Shown here piece by piece: positions 1-8,837 of a DNA stretch of 25,681 nt. Every line of letters starts with the position of its first letter. The first letter of the stretch is position 1. The translations under genes were made by a program, and so were the position numbers. The notes under the pieces are model-generated. The model was not told where the DNA came from and ran no database searches. It saw nothing but the letters and a program-made list of their open reading frames with translations. Source of the stretch: Phycisphaerae bacterium (GTDB lineage Bacteria; Planctomycetota; Phycisphaerae; Tepidisphaerales; Tepidisphaeraceae); contig JAUJNJ010000009.1 of the NCBI GenBank assembly GCA_030448225.1, forward strand, positions 50,325-76,005. The letters are read 5' to 3'.

Positions 1-437
1 AGGAAGACGCCGAGGATGCCGGTCTCGAGGAACAGCAGCAGCGCCATGTACCCCTTGGTCATCTTGGCGACGTTCCACGACGCGACGCAGGCGAGCACGT
101 GGATGAACGTGGAGAGGACCACGAGCGGGAACGACAGCCCGTCGACGCCGACCTTGTAGTGGATGTCGAACGCGGGGATCCAGTCGAGTTCGCGCACGAG
201 TTGCACGACCCCGCCGCCGCCCGCCCCGCCGCGATCGAGGTAGCCGTAGCCGCCCCCCTGCCGCCAGTCGAACATGCCGGGCAGGAACAGCGCCAGCGAG
301 AGCGCGAACGTGACGAGCGTCGTCGCCAGCGCCGTCCGGCGGACGGCTTCGCGGTTCTTCGCCAAGAGCGTGAGGACCGCACCGATCGTCGGGAGGAAGA
401 TCAGGACGGTCAGGATGTTGTCGCGGATAAATTGCAT
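1..437 (-). CDS. nuoM: NADH-quinone oxidoreductase subunit M, N-terminal part (runs off window)
   Basis: Proton-pumping antiporter-like membrane subunit of respiratory complex I. Reading the minus strand from ATG at 437 gives MQFIRDNILTVLIFLPTIGA, a first membrane helix, then a second helix (residues about 37-53), a glycine-rich loop and the family signature VGVDGLSFPLVVLSTF, which is typical of NuoM (GVDGxSxxLVxLTT) rather than NuoL or NuoN. The frame is open for 145 codons to the window edge, so the remaining two thirds or more is missing. It lies downstream of nuoL in the same direction, separated by a 360 bp repeat-filled spacer instead of the usual few bases. No Shine-Dalgarno sequence is obvious before the ATG. 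Identity is secure from the motif; the start is chosen because it is the only ATG before the first helix. Confidence 0.92.
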   Translation of the reverse strand, partial: MQFIRDNILTVLIFLPTIGAVLTLLAKNREAVRRTALATTLVTFALSLALFLPGMFDWRQGGGYGYLDRGGAGGGGVVQLVRELDWIPAFDIHYKVGVDGLSFPLVVLSTFIHVLACVASWNVAKMTKGYMALLLFLETGILGVF

Positions 438-540
438 TGAATGGTCAGGGCTGCTGGATCCGGGAGCGGCGCGTCGTGCCTCGTTCGTGCATGTTACTGC
501 GAGCCTTTGTCCGATTCGCCCCGGACGCGGCCTTCGTTCC

Positions 541-580
541 CTCGCCCCTGTACTCAGGGGAGAGAGTTAGGGTGACGGGC
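541..580 (+). repeat. GGGGAG-type intergenic repeat, copy 1
   Basis: Contains the near-palindrome CCCCTGTACTCAGGGG followed by AGAGAGTTAGGGTGACGGG. Related copies occur at about 3084-3126 (same strand, sharing CCTGTAC), 715-775 and 24990-25036 (opposite orientation). It lies in the nuoM-nuoL spacer (438-797), which holds no gene I can support. Confidence 0.6.
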
Positions 581-603
581 CTCTGGCGGGGCCCGTGGCA
601 GGA

Positions 604-691
604 GAACATTGGACACTCAACACCGAACGTCGAACATTGAACGATAGCTTCCACTTCGACGATGGATGTTCATGTTGAGTGTGCGATGTTC
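604..691. repeat. Inverted repeat element A (GAACAT/ACACTCAAC arms)
   Basis: The left arm begins GAACATTGGACACTCAACAC at 604 and contains GAACGTC and GAACATTGAACG. The right arm (661-691), reverse complemented, begins GAACATCGCACACTCAACAT and continues GAACATCC. The arms are therefore an imperfect ~30 bp inverted repeat around a ~29 bp loop, and are themselves built from degenerate GAACAT words. It sits inside the nuo cluster between nuoL and nuoM. Confidence 0.65.
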
Positions 692-714
692 TTCCGGATC
701 GACCTCGCGATGCC

Positions 715-775
715 TCACCCCGCCCTCCCCGATGCAGCGGGCCCTTCGGGCCTGCGGCTAAAAGGGGAGCAGAGC
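715..775 (-). repeat. GGGGAG-type intergenic repeat with internal hairpin, downstream of nuoL
   Basis: Reads CTCACCCCGCCCTCCCC at one end and AGGGGAGCAGAG at the other, enclosing a hairpin with GGGCCC/GGGCC arms around TTC (about 738-751). It lies about 22 bp past the nuoL stop, so it could act as a hairpin in the nuoL-nuoM transcript. There is no T-run after it on the minus strand, so a classical intrinsic terminator is not supported. Confidence 0.45.
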
Positions 776-797
776 GAGCGCGAAGTTTTCGAATCTT

Positions 798-2975
<2,178 letters not shown>

Positions 2976-2988
2976 GGGAAGAGAAGAA

Positions 2989-3282
2989 GTTGCTGGTTGC
3001 TAGTTGTCAGTTGCTAGTAAGGCGTCATTTTTGAGGTCGCTAGCTCGTCGAATCTCATTGAGCGTTAACTCTGCACGTCTTCTTGTCCCCTCTCCCCTGT
3101 ACCAGCGGCGAGGGTTCGGATTAGAGGATCTCGCGACCCCGGTGCCACAGGAGGGGCGCCGGCGGCAACATTCTCTCTCCCGCCGCCCTCTCGCCCGCGG
3201 ACGGGGCGAGGACGCAACGTCGCAGCCCCACAGCTGATCTGCCTTTACTAGCAACTAGCGACTGACAATTAGCAACTAACCT
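2989..3282. repeat. Inverted repeat element B (TTGCTAGT arms) filling the nuoK-nuoL spacer
   Basis: The left arm (2989-3022) reads GTTGCTGGTTGCTAGTTGTC then AGTTGCTAGTAAGG. The right arm (3243-3282) is its imperfect reverse complement (TTTACTAGCAACTAGCGACTG, then ACAATTAGCAACTAACC). The arms are ~35-40 bp and internally repetitive (TTGCTAG words). The enclosed ~220 bp holds a GGGGAG-type core at about 3084-3126 (CCCCTCTCCCCTGTACCAGC) and a second CCCTCTCGCCC...GGGGCGAGG stretch at about 3178-3210. The right arm runs into the end of nuoK: that gene's TAG stop lies inside the repeat. No gene is supported here. Confidence 0.7.
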
Positions 3283-3605
3283 CCGAGGTTCTTCGCGCGC
3301 TCGACGTCGATGCTCGAGAAGTTGTTGTAGAAGTTCAGGAAGATCGCCAGCGCCACGGCCGCCTCGGCGGCGGCCAGGACGATCACGAACACGGCGAACA
3401 CCTGCCCGCCCAGGGCCGGCCCGCCCCCGGCCGAGCCGTGGGCGTAGCGGTTGAACGCGACCAGGTTGATGTTGGCCGCGTTCAGCACCAACTCCACGCC
3501 CATCAGGATGCCGATCGCGTTGCGCTTCAACAGGATCGTCAGCAGCCCGCACACGAACACCAGGGCCGACAGGACGAGGTAGTGTTGGAGTCCGATCGTC
3601 GTCAT
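3276..3605 (-). CDS. nuoK: NADH-quinone oxidoreductase subunit K
   Basis: Small three-helix membrane subunit of complex I, 109 residues (E. coli NuoK has 100). It contains the conserved GILMGVELVLNAANINLVAF with the membrane-buried glutamate (residue 38) and the second conserved glutamate in AAAEAAVALAIFLNFY (residue 81), both part of the proton-transfer path in the family. The start ATG at 3605 gives MTTIGLQHYLVLSALVF, matching the family N-terminus; the open frame continues upstream only because of the frameshifted nuoJ. The ATG overlaps a TGA as ATGA, the usual coupling with nuoJ. The final codons and stop lie inside the arm of repeat element B, so the last residues (NLGG) may have been rewritten by the repeat. 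Confidence 0.95.
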   Translation of the reverse strand: MTTIGLQHYLVLSALVFVCGLLTILLKRNAIGILMGVELVLNAANINLVAFNRYAHGSAGGGPALGGQVFAVFVIVLAAAEAAVALAIFLNFYNNFSSIDVERAKNLGG

Positions 3606-4203
3606 CGAAGCGTCGTCCCCCGAGTTCTCGCGTCGGTGTGGCCGGCGCATCGGCGGTCGGGTCCTGCGTCGCACGCCGGGCCTTGGCGAGGTAGGCGCGC
3701 CGATCATCACGATCAGCAGCAGGACGCTGACGATCTCGAACGGCAGCAGGTAATCACCTCGCGCGCCCGGCCGAGTTGCGCCAGCGGGTAACCTGCTCAG
3801 GCGCAAGCGGCCAGCGGGGTCGCGGCCGGCTGCGGCAGGTTGAGGATCGCCAGCACGAGCGAGACGAACAGCACCAGGCCGATCGTCGCCGCCACCACCC
3901 TCGGCGAGGTTCGGCTCGAAGCGGCTGAACGGCGACTTGCTCGTGAGCATCACGCCGAAAATGATCAGGATCAGCGTGCCGCCGACGTAGATCACGAGCT
4001 GAACTGCCGCCAGGAACTCCCGCGCCGAGCAGGAAGTAAAGCCCCGCCACGCCGGTCAGCGTGAACAGCAGGCAGGCGGCCGTCCGCACGATGTTCCGCG
4101 AGATCACGACGCCCAGCGCCGACGCGCCGGTCATCAGCGCGAACAGGTAGAACAGCACCGCGGTGGTGTTCACGTCTGCGAGGATATAGGCCGGGTCGGG
4201 CAT
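3602..4203 (-). pseudogene. nuoJ: NADH-quinone oxidoreductase subunit J, multiply frameshifted
   Basis: Membrane subunit of complex I. Reading across frames from ATG 4203 gives MPDPAYILADVNTTAVLFYL, TGASALGVVISRNIVRTAAC, LLFTLTGVAGLYFLLGA, then in a second frame EFLAAVQLVIYVGGTLILII and FGVMLTSKSPFSRFEPNLAE, then in a third VVAATIGLVLFVSLVLAILN, and later DYLLPFEIVSVLLLIVMIGA and YLAKARRATQDP: a complete NuoJ. At least five shifts are needed: an extra C in CCC at 4019-4021, an extra C in CCC at 3898-3900, and further shifts near 3800, 3750 and 3700, plus one before the end. The 3' end is placed at the TGA overlapping the nuoK ATG, which is itself an inference. The residues in each frame remain well conserved, so indel errors in the sequence are as likely as true decay. 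Confidence 0.85.
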
Positions 4204-4301
4204 GAGCGTGGTCGGCGTGCGTCATCCCTGCGTCGCCAGTGTCGCGTCGCCCGGCCGCTGCGGCGGCGGGGTCGGTCAGGCGCTGCTTGATGCGGCCCGC
4301 G

Positions 4302-5582
4302 TCAGCGCAGGGCGTACGCGATCCAGAGCGACGCGAGGCCGATGAACGTCGAGCCGAGCAGCGAGAGGATCACCTGCGTCACGAGCGAGGCGCGCGCGCC
4401 GCCCGCCGCGTAGTCGCCCCACCGGTACGGGTTGAAGTCGCCACGGCACGCCGGGCCGTTCGGGGATCAGCAACTGCCAGATCGCACCGCCGAGCAACAG
4501 CAGGCACGCGAGCGGCAGCAGCACCTTGATGCACGCGTAGAGCACCTGGTCGATCCGCGGGGGGAGCGTCCAGCGAATCCACATCTGCAGGTACACGATG
4601 CCGACACATTTCGTCACGAACACGCCGGTCGCCAGCACGTTCAGCACGAGCAGGCCGGTGTCGTTGCCCTCGGCAAGGAAGCGGTGATGGTAGAAGCCGA
4701 TGAGGCCGAACGGGTCGTGCCACCCGCCGAGGAACAGCCGCGGTCTGGATGCCGGCGATGACGAACATCGCGACGTACTCGGCGAAGAAGAAGAACGAGA
4801 ACCGCAGCCCGCTGTACTCGGTGTGGTAGCCGGCCACGAGTTCCGACTCCGATTCCGGCAGGTCGAACGGCGCGCTTGTTCGACGCGAGGCTGGCGATGA
4901 AGAAGACGAAGAACGCCGCGAGCACGAACGGGTTGCGGACGATCAGCCACGTGTGGACGCCGCCGCCCTGCAGGTGCCCGAGGTCGACCAGATTGAGCGT
5001 GCCGGCGGTCATCACGCCGACGAGGATCGACAGGCCGAGCGGGATCTCGTAGCTGACGACCTGGCACGCCTCGCGCATCGCGCCGTAGACGGCCCACTTG
5101 TTGTTGCTCGACCACCCCGCGAGGATCACGCCCATCACCTCGACGCTCAGCATCGCCAGGATCCAGAAGACGCCGACGTTCAGCCGCGGCTCGAACGTCA
5201 GCTCCGGCCCGAACGGCAGCGCGACGAACGCCGCGAACGCCGGCGCGAACGCGAGGTAGGGCGAGGCGGAAGAGCAGGCGGTCGGCGTCGCGGGGACGAG
5301 GTCTTCCTTCAGGATGAGCTTGATCCCGTCGGCGAGCGACTGGAGCAGCCCGATCGGCCCGACGCGGTTGGGGCCGAAGCGGCTCTGGATGCGCGCCGAG
5401 ACCTTGCCCCCACCAGATCCCGAGCATCGCCACCAGCATCGCCGAGGGGACGAATACCGCCCCGACGACCGCCGCGCCGGAACGCGACGCGTCCCGCGGG
5501 GCCGAGGGCGCCGCCGAACGGAGAGCGGCTCGATGAGGGTGGGGTCGGCGGCTCCGGCGAACGCGGACATGGGCAGCGGCAT
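4302..5582 (-). pseudogene. nuoH: NADH-quinone oxidoreductase subunit H, multiply frameshifted
   Basis: Membrane subunit of complex I that helps form the quinone chamber. Recognisable blocks across frames: FVPSAMLVAMLGIWW; KVSARIQSRFGPNRVGPIGL with LLQSLADGIKLILKEDLVP; LAFAPAFAAFVALPFGPELT; SVEVMGVILAGWSSNNKWAV and [60 protein letters not shown]; and the end FIGLASLWIAYALR with stop at 4302-4304. Shifts occur near 5520, in the C-run 5407-5411, a compensating pair near 5260-5300, near 4875, 4745 and 4445. The quinone-site blocks are intact within their frames. The start at 5582 (MPLPMSAFAGAADP) is tentative; ATG 5570 is also possible. It is the first gene of the nuo cluster here, divergent from the nuclease gene; nuoI, normally next, is missing from the 98 bp between nuoH and nuoJ. 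Confidence 0.88.
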
Positions 5583-5589
5583 ACCTTCC

Positions 5590-5620
5590 GGCCCCGGCCG
5601 GCTCGCGCGCGGCCGGGGCC
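5590..5620 (-). promoter_or_regulatory. GC hairpin in the nuoH leader
   Basis: Perfect 11 bp inverted repeat GGCCCCGGCCG / CGGCCGGGGCC around a 9-base loop, ending 7 bases before the proposed nuoH start. On the minus strand it abuts GGAAGG, the only Shine-Dalgarno-like string there, so the hairpin could limit ribosome access or stabilise the 5' end. The role is inferred; only the inverted repeat is seen. Confidence 0.4.
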
Positions 5621-5764
5621 ACACGTGCTCGGCGCGGCCGGTCCCGCGCGGGTCCGTCGGAGGCCGGCGGCGGTTGTAGCGCGGCAGAAGGGCGTCAAGA
5701 ACGGCCCGCTTCGGCGGGTCGCCGCGCCTGTCGGGGGCCGCCCGATCCGCCCGAACCTTCTACC

Positions 5765-5793
5765 TTGACAGGTATTGGGGCGCGACCTACGTT
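5765..5793 (+). promoter_or_regulatory. Candidate sigma-70-type promoter for the DUF151 nuclease gene
   Basis: A perfect TTGACA at 5765-5770, a 17 bp spacer, then TACGTT at 5788-5793, which keeps the T1, A2 and T6 positions of the -10 box. Transcription would begin about 5800, some 25 bases before the ATG at 5824. It is the best -35 match noticed in the window. Confidence 0.5.
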
Positions 5794-5823
5794 TGGTTGT
5801 CCCCTGCCTCTGGAGTGCTGCCC

Positions 5824-6219
5824 ATGTCCGTTCAGATGGAGTTGAACAAGATCATCATCAGCGAGATGCAGGACCAGCAGATCATCGTCCTCAAAGAGGT
5901 GGACGGCGAGCGGCGGTTCTCCATCGTCATCGGCAGCAATGAGGCGCTGGCGATCGACCGCCGCCTGAAAGGCCAGCTTCACCCGCGCCCGCTCACGCAC
6001 GATTTGCTCGCCAACGTGATCGAACAACTCGGCGGGCAGATCGACCGCATCGAGATCAACAACCTGCAGGACCACACGTTCTACGCCAAGATCCACATCC
6101 GACAGGACGGCCAGGTCGTGAAGGTCGATAGCCGCCCGAGCGACGCCATTGCACTGGGCGTCGCGTCGATGGTTCCGATCTACGTCGCCGAGCACGTGCT
6201 GGCCCAAGTGTCTGACTAG
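5824..6219 (+). CDS. Bifunctional nuclease family protein (DUF151)
   Basis: 131 residues, full length for a single bifunctional nuclease (BFN/DUF151) domain, a family with reported RNase and DNase activity. Seen: the N-terminal strand pattern MELNKIIISEMQDQQIIVLK, GERRFSIVIGSNEALAIDR (the family's 'IxIGxxEAxAI' region), PLTHDLLANVIEQLGGQIDR, FYAKIHI, and the signature VDSRPSDAIAL at 101-111. The ATG at 5824 is preferred over the upstream in-frame codon at 5797 because the domain begins directly after it and a promoter lies just upstream. The upstream neighbour nuoH is divergent. The gene stands alone, followed by 321 bp of spacer before glnB. The frame is intact. The physiological substrate cannot be told from the sequence. 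Confidence 0.92.
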   Translation: MSVQMELNKIIISEMQDQQIIVLKEVDGERRFSIVIGSNEALAIDRRLKGQLHPRPLTHDLLANVIEQLGGQIDRIEINNLQDHTFYAKIHIRQDGQVVKVDSRPSDAIALGVASMVPIYVAEHVLAQVSD

Positions 6220-6332
6220 AAACTAGGCACCCCGGACCCGCCCGGCCGGATCGCCCGCGTGCCGGGCAGTCCCGTCGCTGCGCCCGCAATTTGCCGTCCG
6301 CGCCCCTCACGCCTCGATGTCAGCCGCGCACG

Positions 6333-6348
6333 CGGCCGAATTCGGCCG
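6333..6348. promoter_or_regulatory. 16 bp perfect palindrome upstream of glnB
   Basis: CGGCCGAATTCGGCCG is its own reverse complement. It lies 55 bp upstream of the sigma-54-like site and about 190 bp before the glnB ATG, a reasonable place for a dimeric activator or repressor. It is the only sizeable perfect palindrome noticed in the 6220-6540 spacer, which otherwise holds no supported gene. Confidence 0.4.
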
Positions 6349-6402
6349 AAATTACGCCTACCCCGGCACAGCTCACACACGATCGGTGATGCGCGGCGTG
6401 CG

Positions 6403-6418
6403 TGGCACGCGCGTTGTT
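6403..6418 (+). promoter_or_regulatory. Sigma-54-like -24/-12 site upstream of glnB
   Basis: TGGCACG-N4-TTGTT, against the consensus TGGCACG-N4-TTGCW. The GG and the -12 dinucleotide are exactly 10 bases apart, but the normally invariant GC is GT here. glnB and glnK genes are classic sigma-54 targets, so the context fits; the missing C keeps confidence low. The distance to the glnB start is about 120 bp. Confidence 0.35.
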
Positions 6419-6540
6419 CTACGCGCGGCGACCCGAGCGGTAGTAGACTGGCCGACGTGGTACGAGCAGCCGCGTCGTCGGCCGGGTGTTCGGCAAGCTT
6501 CGCGCCGGTCGTCACCCATTCCAACCCCGAGGAGCGCGAC

Positions 6541-6877
<337 letters not shown>

Positions 6878-7253
6878 CGTTTGCCGTACGGATGTGAGAG
6901 GACTGAATCGCGGGCCGCCGCGGACGCGCATCGAAGGCGTGATGCGGTGTTTCTTCCCGCGTCCGCTGTTCTTCGGTGAAGCCGCACCGTTTATCCACAC
7001 GCGACCGGGCGCGAGGATGGCGAATTGATCGGAGTCGGCGGGCGGCGTGGCGCACGAGAGGCCCGTCACGCCCGCCGGGCGCGGTGCCGCAGGACCCCGT
7101 CGTCGTGGTCCCGCCGCCGAAGTGCCACGCGGCGCGCGAGCGGGCCACCGAACGGACACGCCACGCACGTCGCCGACGTGGCGCGGGGTTATCCTGCGCC
7201 CCGACGGAACACCACCGGCGGCCCCTCGGTCCGCCCTTGCCGAGCCTCGCCCG
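6878..7253. other. Spacer between glnB and the Fic-like gene
   Basis: About 375 bp of GC-rich sequence. An open frame extends upstream of the Fic-like gene's ATG, but its translation is Arg/Pro/Ala-rich with no recognisable motif, so I treat it as non-coding. No terminator or repeat is evident. Confidence 0.4.
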
Positions 7254-7997
7254 ATGAGCCTTCCGCAATGGAGCGACCGCCCGTACCCCCGCCCGCCAGC
7301 ACCGGCGAAGGGGCCGGCCCTCTCCGCCCGGATCGATTGGGACGACTGGGTCCGCGCGACCGAACGCAAGCGTCGACTGCTCGCCCGCGGCGCGGGCGGC
7401 GGCGGCGGCGAGCGGCAGCACCCGCCGCTGCCGGCCGACTTCGTCGCCCGCTCGACCGCCGCCAGCTTCCGCCTCGACGGCCTGGGCGCGACCGACCGCG
7501 AGTTGGCCGAGGCCCTGTCGCCGGGGACGGCCGGCAAGGCGTTCCGGTCGAGGCCGTCGCAGCGCATCCGGAACCACGTGGCCGTCCTGCGGCACGTCGA
7601 GACGATCCTGCGGCGCGGGCGCCCGTTGCAGCCGGACCTCGTCGTCCGGTGGTACACCTCGATCAGCTGCGGCCTGTCCACCACTCGCCTCGACGACCCG
7701 ACGCACCAGCGCCTCGCCGAGGTCGTGACGCACGTGAACTCGCCGCAGATGCGCTTGCGCCCGGCGATCGAGGACATCGCGCAACTCCACCACCGCCTGC
7801 TGACCGACCCGTTCGTCCCCGCGTTCAACGGGATCCTCGCCCGCCTCATCCTGCACTACCACCTCGGCCGCTGCGGCCTGCCGATCGTCGTGTTCGACCC
7901 GGCGGTCGACCAGACGCCGTTCCGCGACGCGTCTCACCTCCTCCGCCGGCTGATGGAACTCCTCGGCCAACGATACGACGGCCTCCTGGCCGTCTGA
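7254..7997 (+). CDS. Fic-fold protein with degenerate catalytic motif (pseudo-Fic)
   Basis: 247 residues. Fic enzymes AMPylate or otherwise modify proteins using a HPFx[DE]GNGRxxR loop, and many carry an inhibitory [ST]xxxE[GN] helix. Here SFRLDG at 71-76, followed by LGATDRELAEAL, resembles the N-terminal inhibitory region (SxRIEGxxxTxxE). DPFVPAFNGILARL at 185-198, followed by HYHLGRCGLPIVVFD, resembles the catalytic loop and the helix after it (RLLLNYxLxxxGLPP). The catalytic His is Asp, the loop is one residue longer, and the DGNGR core is not kept, so nucleotide transfer is unlikely. The frame is intact with strong third-position GC, so this is not a decayed gene. The start at 7254 is chosen as the first ATG before recognisable sequence; the N-terminal 60 residues are Pro/Gly-rich. 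Assignment rests on pattern reading only and could be wrong. Confidence 0.55.
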   Translation: MSLPQWSDRPYPRPPAPAKGPALSARIDWDDWVRATERKRRLLARGAGGGGGERQHPPLPADFVARSTAASFRLDGLGATDRELAEALSPGTAGKAFRSRPSQRIRNHVAVLRHVETILRRGRPLQPDLVVRWYTSISCGLSTTRLDDPTHQRLAEVVTHVNSPQMRLRPAIEDIAQLHHRLLTDPFVPAFNGILARLILHYHLGRCGLPIVVFDPAVDQTPFRDASHLLRRLMELLGQRYDGLLAV

Positions 7998-8134
7998 CGC
8001 CGGGGCCGCATAGGCCGTCATCCGGCCAAGTGCTCCCTGCACCCCCTCAAGCGCCCAGACCGCCACGTTCTGGGGTGCGAAGATCGTTCGCGCGGCTCCT
8101 GGTTCATTGACGCACGTTAGCAATCAGGGAAAAG

Positions 8135-8163
8135 CGGACAGCGGCGGGCGTGCCCGCTATCAT
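8135..8163 (+). promoter_or_regulatory. Candidate promoter with its -10 box almost at the start codon
   Basis: CGGACA at 8135-8140, a 17 bp spacer, TATCAT at 8158-8163. The next ATG is at 8171, so a start point 6-7 bases after the -10 box would give a nearly leaderless transcript. No Shine-Dalgarno is present, which agrees. Confidence 0.35.
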
Positions 8164-8170
8164 CGCCGAC

Positions 8171-8377
8171 ATGGATACCGCACGGGAGGAAGCCGAGCTG
8201 TTGGGCGTCTTGAAGACGATCCACCGCCCGTCTCGCAAGATGCTGCCGGGCGAGATCGGCGCGAAGTACCACGCGATCAATGATGAGTATTGGGCACTTC
8301 GCGCGCCCCCCACGCCGCAGGCCATTTCCACCGTCTACTGGAAGTCCCGAGAAGAGGGCATGTCGCACCGGCAGTGA
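8171..8377 (+). CDS. Small hypothetical protein
   Basis: 68 residues beginning MDTAREEAELLGVLKTIHRP and ending STVYWKSREEGMSHRQ. I do not recognise a family. The composition is mixed and charged, with GC-rich third positions like its neighbours and a plausible promoter directly upstream, which supports a real gene. No signal peptide, membrane segment or cysteine motif is visible. A slightly longer form starting at 8150 is possible. It stands alone between the Fic-like gene and the YidR-like gene. Confidence 0.45.
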   Translation: MDTAREEAELLGVLKTIHRPSRKMLPGEIGAKYHAINDEYWALRAPPTPQAISTVYWKSREEGMSHRQ

Positions 8378-8837
8378 GGTTCACCCGCTCCGACCACGCA
8401 TAGGCGTTCCCGGCAGTCCTACTCGCCCCCTTTCGACCGCAGCCCTCATCAGATTCGACCGTCCCCCTGCACGAGTCGGTCAGGAGCCGGCTGGTGCGGC
8501 CAATCGTGAAGCGTACGGCGGAGCAATTGCCGGCGTCGGCCGCGCGCATGGCAGCGCGTTAGGCTCGAGAGGCTGACCCGTAGCAGGCCGGCGAGACGCG
8601 GGTACGACCCGAGAGCGAAATGATCGGGAACGGCGGGAACGGCGGGAACACGCTCCCCCCTGCGTGCGAAGACGCTACACGCTCAGCCGAGGCGCTCCGG
8701 CTGCGCAACCGCCGTCCGTTAAACCGATCCGCTCCCTCTCCAAAACAATCTGGATGCACCCGGCCCCACACTCATCGCCCGGATCGGACGCCAACGGCGC
8801 CAGCGCGGCGGAAACCGCCAAGACTTCCGGCCACGAA
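8378..8837. other. Spacer before the YidR-like gene, with a triplicated 9-mer
   Basis: 460 bp with no supported gene. At 8625-8650 the word CGGGAACGG occurs twice and is followed by CGGGAACA, a three-unit tandem repeat. In-frame ATGs for the next gene exist at 8664 and 8754, so part of this stretch may be its true N-terminus. Confidence 0.4.

Noticed and set aside
4276..5624. Programmed frameshifting in nuoH/nuoJ
   Set aside because: Far too many shifts, at different sequence contexts and without slippery site plus structure; indel errors or decay explain it better.
7047..7253. N-terminal extension of the Fic-like protein
   Set aside because: Arg/Pro-rich, no motif, and lacks a ribosome site; the ATG at 7254 is closer to recognisable sequence.
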